Assembly (NCBI GenBank): GCA_037044905.1
Contig: JBAOKB010000182.1
Coordinates: forward strand, 372,001-436,000
Length of the DNA: 64,000 nucleotides
Reading direction: 5' to 3'
Origin: Hortaea werneckii
Taxonomy: Eukaryota; Ascomycota; Dothideomycetes; Mycosphaerellales; Teratosphaeriaceae
Of the stretch, positions 10,797-21,056 are shown piece by piece. The position numbers and the translations under genes are program-made. The stretch's first letter is position 1; each line of letters opens with the position of its first letter. The notes beneath the pieces are model-generated. The model did no database searches. It was given only the letters and a program-made list of their open reading frames with translations, and was not told where the DNA came from.

Positions 10797-11185
10797 GCAG
10801 AAGAAGCCTTCGGAGGAAAGCGGTTGTTTGGACACTTCTACACCTGATCATGACTAACGAGGAGAACGGGGATGTTTATACCAAGTAGCGATGATGGCGT
10901 TTGCATGGGCGTTTCCTTGGGTTTTGATGAGACTTGCTTGCAGCTGAAGGCTTGCTCCAACTTCCGTATTCAAAGGTCCATTGTCACCGTAGGCTAAATT
11001 ACGAGCAAGGGTAGTGATAAGGAAACACGGCTTATACGGAACTTTAAACATCAATGTTGTTTTGCGGACTGGATGGTGATGTCACCAAGTGACGTTCCAC
11101 CAAGAACCTCATTTCATTATCGTGCGAATCTGAGCCAGATGTCCCTTCCCACCTGCACGCGACTTTGATCTTGACACAACCCGCA
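10797..11185. other. Intergenic spacer
   Basis: This short region separates two co-oriented genes. No protein or RNA gene is supported. Confidence 0.4.
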
Positions 11186-12259
11186 ATGTTCGCCCGATCC
11201 ACCGCAACAAAGGCCACACACAGCCTCCGAGCCTTCTCTACCTCCAACACCATGGCCCAAAAGCTCCGCATCGGCTACGTCCCTGGTACATGCACGCCAT
11301 CACCTTCCATTGTGTTGCCCCCAGTAGCTTCAGTCGTGCAGCCACTAACCTGACCGCCAGAGCACTTCTCGACGCCATTGCATTTCGCGCAGAAGCACTA
11401 CCGACTCGACGCCGAACTCATTCCGGAACCTTTAGGCACAGGCGCCCTCACCAGCCGACTAAAGTCCCCGGACTCGGACGACAATGCGATCGATGTTGCC
11501 ATAGGTTTGACCGAAGGTTTCGTGTCCGACCTCGGCAAGAGCAAAGCGGCTGGCAAAGAACAAGGCTTTGGACTAGTCGGGACGTATGTCGAGAGCCCGC
11601 TATGTTGGGCTATCAGCACTGGAGCGCAAAGGGGCGATGTGAGCAGTATATCGGATCTCAAGGGGAAGAAAGTGGGTGTGAGCAGGATAGGGAGCGGTAG
11701 CTACGTGATGTCGTTTGTCCTTGCAGATCAGCAAGGTTGGCTACAGCAGGGCGGTGGTAGCGGGCAGGATGCAGCTCCCTTCGGGGTTGAAGTGATTGGT
11801 GACTTCGCCGCTCTCCGCAAGGCTGTGCAGGAGAAGAGGGCGGATTTCCTTATGTGGGAACATTTCACTACCAAGCACTACTGGGACAATGGAGAACTGA
11901 AGCGGATAGGGGAGATCTATACTCCGTGGCCGAGCTGGATGATTGCGGCGAGGTCGGGGTTGACGACAGACAAGCGATTGGAGGATATGGCAGAGAAGAT
12001 CAACCAAGGGAGACTGTACTACGAAGAGCATGCGGAGGAGGCTGTGGAGCATATCACTTCGACGATGAAGTACTCGAAAGAGGATGCCGAGGCGTGGATG
12101 AAGACGGTGCAGTTTACCAAAGATGTTAGAGGGGTGGATCCAGGTGTCGTGGATAAGACTGTAAGCTTGCTAAGGAAAGCCGGGGTGTTGGATGAGAAGG
12201 CAGGTGGGGTGGAGAACATGGTGTCGATCAAGCGTGCAAAGCGCGCGAAGACGTCGTAG
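11186..12259 (+). CDS. Ca3427-like periplasmic-binding-protein-fold protein, probably mitochondrial
   Basis: Exons 11186-11285 and 11361-12259 (donor GTACAT, branch CACTAACC) give 332 residues. The core starts QKLRIGYVPEHFSTPLHFA and continues with GALTSRLKSPD, IDVAIGLTEGFVSDL, DLKGKKVGVSRIGSGSYVM and GLTTDKRLEDMAEKIN. This matches eukaryotic proteins with a type-2 periplasmic-binding fold like the NMT1/THI5 and nitrate/sulfonate binding group (Candida Ca3427). The ligand is unknown. The first ~22 residues (MFARSTATKATHSLRAFSTS) are Arg/Ser/Thr-rich without acids, which fits a mitochondrial presequence. A second Met (MAQKLRIGYVP) could give a cytosolic form. The frame is intact. Confidence 0.82.
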
Positions 12260-12445
12260 GAATAGTTTCAAGGCGCGCACTGCTATGGCATGCCGTGCTT
12301 ACCTCATACGGAACAGGGTTGTAGCCACAAGGAGAGAAGAAGATCAAGAGTTGTCGCCTGTGGCCAGACATGACTTCGGCCATACATAGTATGTACACTA
12401 GTGGTATTACGCGTGGACTCGTGGGTGCTATCTCACGGCAGTCGC

Positions 12446-13441
12446 TCACGCAGGTCTACCTTCCGAACTCTTCTTTCCTCCACTGCTAATCAAATCCAGG
12501 AAACCCTGTTTGCTCATCTCGTTCACCCGCTCCTCTCTCTGTCGCATACCGACAACGCCCTCACTCTTAGCCTGCTTCATTGCCTCCTCAGCCTTGACCT
12601 GCGCAGCCCTGACTGCATTGAACAATTTCACGACACCTCTCTGCGCCGTCTTTTTCAATCTCTTCTCGTCTTCAAGCACAGCACCCGTATCCACGCTCTC
12701 GCTTTCCAGTCCGAGTACATCCTTCACACGCCCCTTCTCTAGCGCTGCCTTCTTCTCGCTTCTGATCTGAGCCTTGGCACGCGCTTCTAAGCGTTCGTCT
12801 GCTAAGGTCTTGTTCGCATCGGCGGCAGATTTACTTCTGCTCAGGACCGGATCGGATCGCTTGTTCGAGCTCAGCTTGGAGCCGAGGATTTTGGTGATGC
12901 TTGTTGCGAAGGCGTCTGGATCGTTGCGTTTCCGTTTCGCTCGCGTCGCGGCCTGCGAGGATGTCATGGATGCTTCGGAATCCGAGGGTAAGTCTTCGGC
13001 GTCCTCGTCGTCTGATGCGGAGCTGGACTCAGCGAGCTCTGGCTCGTCATTTTCGTCCTCATCTGCGGAGCTTTCTTCGACGGTTGCTCCCATGTTGAGA
13101 GCGGTGTTTTTCGCCGCCTCGTCAACTTCGTCGTCGTCATCCTCCTCGTCCTCCTCGTCCTCTAGATCTTGATTGGCGGCGGACCGGTCGCTCGCCGGTT
13201 GGGGCTGCCGCTGGGACGGACCAGTGGAATGCTTGAGAATGGGCTTTGGCCTAGGCGCTGCGGTTTTGGGGGTCTGCTGGGTGAGTTTGGCGGCTTTGGG
13301 GGCATCGAATGCGGCGCCCTCGTCTGCGCTATCATCTTCGGACGAGCTGTGATATGTCTTCTGCTTCTTCACCCGCAGCTTCTTCTTGGGCTTCCGCTCG
13401 TCATCGCCGCGTCGACGCTTGTTGTGTGTTACTGGTGCCAT
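12446..13441 (-). CDS. RRP15: Ribosomal RNA-processing protein 15
   Basis: Single exon, 331 residues. The start is placed at 13441 (MAPVTHNKRRRGDDERK) because its context CACCATGGCA is near ideal; an in-frame ATG eight codons earlier is less likely. After a basic N-terminus (KPKKKLRVKKQK) come acidic/Ser-rich low-complexity tracts. The RRP15 core follows (AFATSITKILGSKL, then LEKGRVKDVLGLE, KLFNAVRAAQ, ending MSKQGFLDLISSG). Rrp15 is a nucleolar pre-60S factor needed for 27S pre-rRNA processing. It is divergent from SRP54 across a 318-bp promoter, so two components of protein production may share regulatory DNA. Confidence 0.9.
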   Translation of the reverse strand: MAPVTHNKRRRGDDERKPKKKLRVKKQKTYHSSSEDDSADEGAAFDAPKAAKLTQQTPKTAAPRPKPILKHSTGPSQRQPQPASDRSAANQDLEDEEDEEDDDDEVDEAAKNTALNMGATVEESSADEDENDEPELAESSSASDDEDAEDLPSDSEASMTSSQAATRAKRKRNDPDAFATSITKILGSKLSSNKRSDPVLSRSKSAADANKTLADERLEARAKAQIRSEKKAALEKGRVKDVLGLESESVDTGAVLEDEKRLKKTAQRGVVKLFNAVRAAQVKAEEAMKQAKSEGVVGMRQREERVNEMSKQGFLDLISSGGKKSSEGRPA

Positions 13442-13759
13442 GGTGAATGGATGGCCGTCAACCAACGAATTGTTTTGTTAGAGGTAATACGCAAGGTGCA
13501 TACAGATAGATACCTAGGTAGGTAAGGTAGGTAGTACTTGCGCTGCAACTGCAATTGATCGGCTCAACTGGAAATTCTCGCCATAATCGCGGCGCAATTC
13601 CGCACGTCCCTGTCCACCATCAAACCCCCGCAATCGCCGCATGCACCAATGTGGAGGGGAATCTACTGAGTATTATGACATCTGGCCAATAATCCTACAT
13701 CTCTACCACAACCGATCCTCCTCTTCTTCCCTCGACACCACCATCCTCTCCCGCTCAAG
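13442..13759. promoter_or_regulatory. Shared promoter RRP15 / SRP54 with TACCTAGGTA palindrome
   Basis: This 318-bp divergent spacer contains a perfect palindrome TACCTAGGTA at 13511-13520 followed by AGGTAGGT repeats. Such motifs recur in other spacers of this window. It presumably drives both genes. No TATA assignment is offered. Confidence 0.5.
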
Positions 13760-15347
13760 ATGGTGTTGCAAGACCTCGGCCGCCGGATCAACTCGGCGGT
13801 CACCGACCTCACGCGCGCACCCACTTTGGACGAGAAGGCGTTCGATGGCATGATCAAGGAGATCTCCAACGCCCTGGTGGAAGCGGACGTCAACATCAAG
13901 CTCGTATCCGGCCTGCGAAAGACTATTAAGAGCTCGGTCAAGTTTGGAGAGCTTCCTCCCCACGCGAACAAGAAGCGCATCATCCAGAAAGCCGTCTTCG
14001 ATGCCCTGGTGGACATTGTAAACCCGCATCAGAAGCCGTACGAGGTGAAGAAAGGCAAAAGCAATGTCATCATGTTCGTTGGTTTGCAGGGTGCGGGAAA
14101 GACAACGACGTGTACGAAGTTGGCAAGATGGTACCAGGCGCGAGGATTTCGGACCTGCTTAGTCTGTGCCGATACCTTCAGAGCAGGTGCTTTCGACCAG
14201 CTAAAGCAGAACGCCACCAAGGCCAAAATCCCTTATTATGGCTCCCTGACCCAGACCGACCCCGTAGTGGTGGCGAGAGATGGTGTGGACAAATTCAAAA
14301 GGAGCGATTCGAGGTCATCATTGTCGACACATCTGGACGTCATCATCAAGAGGATGCCGCTCTTCGCTGAAATGGTCGACATTCAATCTGCGGTCCAGCC
14401 ACACCAAACAATAATGGTGCTGGACGCTTCAATCGGTCAAGCGGCGGAAGCCCAGAGTAGAGCGTTCAAGGAAACGGCAGATTTCGGAGCTATCATTATC
14501 ACCAAGACCGATGGTGCAGCCGCAGGTGGTGGTGCCATATCCGCAGTTGCAGCAACACACACACCAATCGTCTTCATCGGTAATGGCGAGCATCTCCTGG
14601 ACCTCGAGAAGTTTAATCCCCAATCTTTCGTCTCCAAACTGCTAGGAATGGGCGACATGCAAGGTTTAGTCGAGCATGTCCAGAGCCTGAAGCTCGATCA
14701 GAAGGAAACCATGAAAAATATCCAAGAAGGCAAGTTTTCTGTCCGCGACCTCCGAGACCAACTCCAGAACATCATGAAAATGGGTCCCCTGTCGAAGATG
14801 GCGGGTATGATACCCGGTCTCAGCAGCATGATGGGCCAGATGGACGACGAGGAAGGGCTCTTTAAAGCTGAAGCGAATGATCTACATATGTGACTCCATG
14901 ACTGTCAAGGAGCTCGACTCCGATGGAAGGTCTTCGTCGATCAGCCTACGCGTATGACACGGGTAGCCCGCGGCTCAGGAACCTCAGTGCGTGAAGTTGA
15001 AGAGCTTCTTTCGCAGTGCAGGCTGATGGGCGGCATGGCGAAGAAGATGAAGGGCAACATGAGTCAAGCGCAGAAGGCTAAGGCTATGATGGGCGGTGGC
15101 AATCAGCAGCAGCAGATGGCAGCTATGCAGAAGCGGATGCAGGCTATGGGTGGCGCTGGCGGCGGAGGCGGTATGCCGGACATGGGAAGCTTGATGAAGA
15201 TGATGGGTGGAGGCGGTGGCGGTGGCGGCGGAATGCCAGATCTGGGAACATGGACCTGGGTAAAATGATGCAGAGCATGGGCGGCATGGGGGGTTGGCGA
15301 ATATGTTTGGAGGTGGTGGGGCTGGTGGGGCTGGTGGAAGGAGATGA
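13760..15347 (+). CDS. SRP54: Signal recognition particle subunit SRP54, frame interrupted by about six 1-base indels
   Basis: SRP54 is the GTPase that binds signal sequences and docks the ribosome at the ER. The N and G domains read well from MVLQDLGRRINSAV through GLQGAGKTTTCTKLA (P-loop), ADTFRAGAFDQLKQNATKAK and SLTQTDPVVVARDG. At 14297-14300 the A-run is one short, so KERFEVIIVDTSGRHHQED (G3 motif DTSGR) lies in another frame. About 60 nt later (near 14356) one extra base restores the frame at LFAEMVDIQ. Further shifts occur near 14855 (extra G), 14927 (missing A), 15247 (missing A) and 15294 (missing T). With these, the M domain reads MIYICDSMTVKELDSDG, RVARGSGTSVREVEEL, a Met/Gly-rich tail and stop 15345-15347. 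Codons between the shifts are conserved, unlike an old pseudogene. One oddity is TKTDGAAAGGGAISAV, where most SRP54 proteins have His after the TKTDG. Confidence 0.85.
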
Positions 15348-15605
15348 CAGCCCTCCGGCATTCAGGCATGATATATGATTTTGGACGATAGCTTTGGCAT
15401 AGTACAGCGAAGGCGTTGGTGGATGATTTCACGAATGAGATATTTTAAAAGAGTGGGCAATGCATCCAAGGCAGTAATAATTCCTGAAATTGCCTCTCCT
15501 GTTGGGCACCCTTCCGACAAACGTTATAACCTAGGGAGCGAAATGGAAATAAGGCGCTAGCCGTCGCGTACAGCTACAAGGAACATACGATCCCGGTACC
15601 GCGTC

Positions 15606-16838
15606 CTACGAACGCCGCAGTCGGATCACAAGGTCATGAAGGCGGCGGTCACCGTAGAGGTCTGTCCCATTCCGCTCGTGCATTTGCCGAAGCGCGATAA
15701 ATTGAGGCTGGGCCATAATGTAACTGGCCCTTGGTGGATTTTTCCGGAAGAAACGGCGCATACGCTCTCCGTCATCGCCATCGCTCTCGTTTTCGTCGCT
15801 CTCGTTTTCGCTGCTCTCGTTTTCGTCGCTCTCGTTTTCGCTGCTCTCACTCTCTTCGCTCTCATTACTGTCGCTTTCATGCACATGAAGTGCACGACAG
15901 TGCACGCAGAACAGATCCTTGGAGGATAATGATATTAACGTTTGCTGGGCTTGCGCAGCATACGGTCGTCCAGCCTTCTCAGTATGTAGCATGCTCCTCA
16001 CTAAAGTTGCCAGCCCTCCGAAGAAAGACAAATTTCTCAAACGGTCCAGGGCGGCGCGCAATCTTGCATTCGAATCTCTCTCTCCAAAAGATTGTGGCAA
16101 AAGACTGCGAAGGGGTGTTTGGGAGCAGGAAGGCTAAGGTTTGCGCGAATACACAGCCCAGCGAGGAAACATCGCTCCTTGTGTCCCTGGTGGTGTTGTC
16201 GAAAAAGTTACGGTGGCATGTATCGCAAGGTGCCGGCATAGAAGGTGTGCGAGGCCAGGTTTGCGTCGCCGCGAGCCGCAAGATCTCTGGCAAGGCCAAA
16301 GTCAGTAAGGAGCAGACGAGGCTGACGGCTTTCGTCAATCCAAATCAAGATGTTCTCGGGCTTGATGTCCTTATGCCTCACGCCTTTGCTGTGCGCGTAT
16401 ACCAGTGTTGCTGCCATGCATCCAAGGCCTTTTAGTAAGAAAGATTGTGGCGTTTGCGTCAGGATCAGGATCAGGCGACGACGCAAAGAGGTGCGAGTAC
16501 CTAAAGGGTTGACTCAACAACTGAGCAAGGTTGCAGGTTGCGATCTGATCCATAATGAACGCGCAATCTGCATGCTGTCGAGTGCAGTCTTGAACATAGT
16601 ATGCGTCCAGTATCCTGATGATGTGTCGACTTTCAAGCCGCCGGGCAATGTTGACTTCATTGCTAATCACTTGCAGTGCTTCTTTCGGAATGCCGCCGAG
16701 GGCGTGCACTGTTTTGCGCGCGAATCGTCGACGATGCTCGTCTTCTACGATATCAACACTGCCTTGTCCTCCAGAGCAGATGCTCTTGACTGGAACATAT
16801 GGGTGTTGCTCCAACCGCCTGACGGTATTGGACTCCAT
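15606..16838 (-). pseudogene. Ser/Thr protein kinase with acidic tail, broken frame
   Basis: A kinase fold is readable but spread over three frames. From ATG 16838: SICSGGQGSVDIVEDEHRRR (glycine loop), ARKTV (VAIK-type Lys), IRILDAYYV and AFIMDQI. An extra A near 16436 shifts to VRHKDIKPENILIW (catalytic loop, HKD instead of HRD), LLTDFGLARDLA (DFG) and GTLRYMPP. A TAA then stands where the APE-motif Glu is expected (near 16220), with another shift. It resumes as DTRSDVSSLGCVFAQ (subdomain IX) and, after a further shift near 16090, VRSMLHTEKAGRPYAAQ (subdomain XI). The tail is a Ser/Glu/Asn/Asp repeat (ESDENES units, about 15775-15860), ending near LHDLVIRLRRS. It has the style of the expanded orphan kinases of filamentous fungi. 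Either a pseudogene or a victim of the same indel problem as its neighbours; the stop favours decay. Confidence 0.6.
15772..15862. repeat. Short tandem repeat coding a Ser/Glu/Asn/Asp tail
   Basis: Imperfect 15/30-bp repeats of the type CTCTCGTTTTCGTCG / CTCTCGTTTTCGCTG (plus strand) encode alternating ESDEN and ESSEN units on the minus strand in the kinase tail. The repeat sits within a low-complexity acidic domain. Confidence 0.75.
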
Positions 16839-17219
16839 GGTACACAAACAAATTGCCAGCTTTCAAACCTATTGGTGACTGCGAGATAAGACTTCGAGCG
16901 CGCTGGGTTCCATGCTTTCAAAAATGCCCGGCGTCCACACGCTGCCAGGATTCCAGCTGCAGAAAGGAAGCCTCCAAGGCTTCACTGGAGGAAACATCGT
17001 TGAAATTCGCATGCCGCAAGTTGCCTTGCATTGTGATGTGTTCGCAAGGCAATTGACAGCCATCAAGAGCCACTCGCCTCGTTATAAGGGTTGCACGGCC
17101 CTCTGCGCCAATCATGTGAAACAAATAAGCGGAGAGGGTGGTCAGCTGTTTGCAATTCCAAAGCAAGGACGCTTTGCGACGTCAAAAGGCAGCCCAAGGC
17201 TGCTAACAAGGACGGCGCT

Positions 17220-17282
<63 letters not shown>

Positions 17283-17689
17283 GCAACAAGCTGCCTCTAA
17301 AGCGGTACGTTCATGGTCCGCAAATGATCTGGTCATGCTGTGAGCTGCTGGGCATAGAAACTTCTACTTTCACAGTAGGTGGGATTTCTGATGCTTAAGC
17401 GATTATCATCTTAGCGCTCGAAAGTACTGGGAAGTCCTGTCCATATCATGTGACCCACTGCAAAGAGCGCACGCAAGTGTGTCCACCAGGCTGTAGAATC
17501 TGTAACGCAGGAGAAACAGATTGTGAATCCTCTGAGGAGCGAAAGGTAAAGAGTCGTGGCGCGTTTTTCCCCTTTTTTTTTTTTTCTACATGGCATCATG
17601 TACTGGCAATGAAGAAACGAAGGACAAGCAAGAGCCACAGAGTGCTGTTTGCATCTTCGAATTTCCTAGAAGTGAGTCTATTGAGACAT
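16839..17689. other. Intergenic with long GT microsatellite
   Basis: This spacer separates the kinase start from the 3' end of the auxilin gene, both on the minus strand. Apart from the (GT) tract at 17221-17276 and a T-run near 17573-17585, nothing is recognised. Plus-strand frames that translate as Cys-Val runs are only the microsatellite. Confidence 0.5.
17221..17276. repeat. (GT)28 microsatellite
   Basis: An uninterrupted dinucleotide tract of 56 bases, the longest simple repeat in the window. Its exact length is likely polymorphic. Confidence 0.95.
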
Positions 17690-20456
17690 CTATAGATTGT
17701 TGTCTTTCTTGAACTTGTCCCAAGCCTCGTTGAGAGTACTAAAGACAGCGGCGCTGACCATCTTCTGCTCAACCGTAGCGTTTTGTGGTATCTGAACAGC
17801 ACCGCATTAGTAATTGTCGATGCTGAGCCGAGAAGTGGTGATACTCACTTTATCAGGATGCACCTTACCGATCGCTTTCATATAGACGATCTTGACTTTG
17901 TTTGGCATGACCAGATCACTCATGCCGACTTTCTTCCATCCAGCCCCTTCCCAAAGCACACCATCTAGACTTTGGAGTAACGCTCGCAAGTTGTCTGCTT
18001 TGCCGCCTCGCCAGGCATCAATGCGCGCTTCTACTTGATCCGTCAAAGCGAACTTCTCATCATCCGCTTTCTCAGCTGCCGCATTGGCGGCACGAAGCTT
18101 CTTGACCGCCTCAGCAGATTCAGAGGATGAAATCGTGGGTCTACTGGCCGCCGGCTTCGAAGCTGGTGCCTTTCGAGGCGGAGGCGCTTTGCTTCGCGCT
18201 GGCGCCGCAGCGGGCTTGTCTGGGTTCGCAGCCTTTTCACACCTGTCTCGGCCTCGGATGCTTACGGCACCGCCTACGCCAGTCTCGACAGCCTGTTTCC
18301 ATACCAAAACGGCGTCGCTGTACTTTTCCATATGTTCGAGTGCTTCAGCCTTACGCATCAGTGCCTTGCCGTAAAATTCCTTCATGTCCTTGGAGCCTTC
18401 CCCACTACCAGATCTATGCTCTCGCCAGCACCTTGACCGACCCCTATGATCTCTAAAACACGATCAGCATCGGACACGCTGTCTTGGGATCGCCAGTCTT
18501 GAGCGCTGTGAGGGCACGATTGCTGAGTACGATAATCATTATGGGGTGGAACCCGGCAACGGAGTGATGGCGGCCGTATAGGACTGATGCGCGGCGTCGA
18601 AGTCGCCTCGCTTAAACGCTTCGCCGCCTGCTTTGCGATGTTGTGCCGAAGTCGAAAGGGCCGCAGGCGAAACCGAAGGCAAGTCTCGTGGGGGCGCTTT
18701 GGGTCGGACAGGAGCCGGGGAAGGACGTGGCGCAGGCGATGGCCTTGAAGTGGTGTCGTTCTGTGCGGGCACTGGCGATTGTGATGGTTTTTGCGCAGGG
18801 GCCGGGCTGACAGATCGACCTCAGGTTCCGGTTCCGGTTGCGGTTGCGGCTCAGGCTTCGAGGTCGGTCGCTTGCGCCGCGCAGGACTAACGTAGGCCTG
18901 TGCGGTCTGGTCTTCCACTTCCTGTCGACTAAGCTTTGTCGCTGACCTTTTATCCTGACCCAATGGCTGCTGCTGCTGTTGCTGTAAGAATTTCGGCTGC
19001 GAAGCAGGGCGATGAGGCAGCGCATCGGCAGGAGAGCGACCCCTGGAAGGAGAATTGGCTGATTGCTCAGAAGGCATTGGTCGTGCAGGTTTGGCTGGAC
19101 GGGGCTCACGAGGGGCGTCCAGCATAGCGGCCTCGTCAGTGACATCCCGAGCCGCTCTTTGTCGCTTCTGTTCGCCGGCACGTCCATCTGCAGCAGACGA
19201 TTCCTGCATCCATTTCGGCTGGGACGAGTCTCTCTCTTGCTGGAAAATCAGCCATTGTCTTAGCCATTTGCTTCTGACTAGCCTTCCAGAGCGAGTTTGC
19301 GCCCTTAAACAGTTTGTTACCGAATTCAGATGCCATCTGAGATGCATCCTTGTCCCCATTGGCAGGTGAGCCGTTGTCATGCCTACGTGACGCTGACGCC
19401 GGTCGACCTTCCTGACGGGCCCACGCCGGTATGCTGTTGTCTCGACCGCCCTGCTGTTGCCTTGATGAGCTCCTGTTACCGGGCACAGACCTTCGCCCGT
19501 ATTCTTGACCTTCCTCTCGTGCCTTTTGTTTTGACTCCTCATGTGCCTGTCGTAATAGCCATCCTACTGCATCTTGAGTGTCGCCATTAGTTTCTGTCAA
19601 CGCGATCTTGGCCGTGTCCGCTGGAAACCCCATTTCTACCAGCTCAGCCAAAGCTCGATCCTGCGGTTCCTCCCTCGCTTCACCGCGACTTTGCATCTGC
19701 TCAAACATCTCCTCGGCCTGATCTGCGGCATGCGAGGTGGCTTCTGTGGGAGGAGGCCGTTCCGGCACTGGCTTCCCAAGATCCCCGAGAATATCGTCGG
19801 TGTCTGTACTTGACTGAGGAGCAGCGGGGGCAACAGCATGTCCATTTCCAGTCTTCACAGGCGCTGCACCAAGCCCAAAAGGATCATCATCCTCCCCTTC
19901 GAAGGCTCCTTTCCCCCTTACATTTGACCCTATGTCTGTAGCAGGAGTGGCTCTGCCGCTAGGCGCTGTGCTGTCTCTGCCAGGCGGCGGCGGATGGTGG
20001 CTTGACTTGTCCACAGGCGCATCCTTGTGGAAATGCTGCCAATATGTCGTCCTCTTCTGGCGTCTCCTGGGCAACGGCAGGGGATGGTTGTCTTACCTCC
20101 GGCGTGCCTCTGCCGCTTCCAAGGTTGTCCCAAAGCTGAGCCTGCTGCTGCGATTCTTTCCATTTCTCCTCTTCTACCTGCTGCTGTCGCTCCTGTAGAG
20201 TGAGGTTGTTGCCAGCTTTCTGAGACCTCACCCCTAGAATGTTGCCAAATGCATCTCCAGCCGGCTTCGGTGGTGCTGGAGCGGTGCTTGCCGGTCTGCT
20301 GAAGCTCTGCGGTGAGACTGCACCTGACTGTGGAGGCTGAGGACTGGCTCGGAAGCTGCTGTACGCCGAGGCAAAAGGAGATGGGTTCAACGGAGCCGTC
20401 GTCGGTTGTTGTTTGGGAGGCGGCTGTTGCCAGTCTTCGCCTAGTAGATCATCCAT
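17690..20456 (-). CDS. Auxilin-like J-protein (Swa2-type: UBA, TPR, J domain), frame interrupted by about six indels
   Basis: Swa2/auxilin recruits Hsp70 to clathrin cages to uncoat vesicles. From ATG 20456 the protein reads MDDLLGEDWQQPPPKQQ and a proline-rich N-terminus. A UBA domain follows (ALAELVEMGFPADTAKIAL, about 19530-19680), then a Pro/Gln-rich linker, a TPR-like segment (HRKAGGEAFKRGDFDAAHQS, about 18545-18655; ALMRKAEALEHMEKYSDA). The C-terminal J domain ends in VYMKAIGKVHPDK with the HPD motif. An intron (17792-17848, GTGAGT donor) splits HPDK from IPQNATVEQKMVSAAVF; the last exon is 17690-17791, stop TAG. Apparent indels are near 20031 (extra T on the coding strand), 19243 (extra T), 18803 (missing C), 18545 (missing C), 18478 and 18408. 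Coding text is continuous across each. The domain order equals Swa2. Identity is strong; the broken frame is probably a sequence artefact. Confidence 0.8.
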
Positions 20457-21056
20457 GGTCGATTACGTGCCGCTGCCTAATGTTGAACGTCACCGATGTT
20501 CCATTACGCGGTTCTCTGATCGATCGGAACAGTATGGCAAACGCCAGTTGGACACAAGAGAGTGGCATGTGATGGCCATGGTATACCTGTCAACGTATAT
20601 TAGGGTTACGAGCCCTGGAAACGGTTCAATTACACGCGCTTATATAATAATTTTGGGGTCCATGTAAGTAACTAGATGTAACACACTGTATCATCTCGAA
20701 TGCACACATAGACGCATACACAGAAAGCACTTTAAAAACGTGATGTTGACATTTGCCTGCGTGGATCCAGTAGCATGAGAAGTCGCTCTTGCATGACCGC
20801 AGTGGTCTCGTCACATGACAGCTGACCAGTGTGCCTCGCAAATCCAATACAAATGATGAACAGGCCAAGGGTTTCGGAAGGAGTATGCGAGGCGCTTGAG
20901 ACATGCACTACGACACTTTAACCCTCGCCACGAGGAATCGCCAAATGGCCATCTAACCAAAAGGCCGAGGTACGCGGATTCTCCATTGGTCCCTGATACT
21001 CTTCAATGGTATCTGCAAAGACCGCTGATCACTTTCCCATCATAGAATGCAGCCCG
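20457..21056. other. Intergenic spacer
   Basis: This spacer lies upstream of the auxilin gene and downstream of the cysteinyl-tRNA synthetase; both are on the minus strand. No gene is supported. Confidence 0.4.

Noticed and set aside
15731..16435. 234-codon plus-strand frame across the kinase
   Set aside because: It runs antisense to the kinase; its Arg/Ser/Phe repeats are the complement of the acidic tail repeat.
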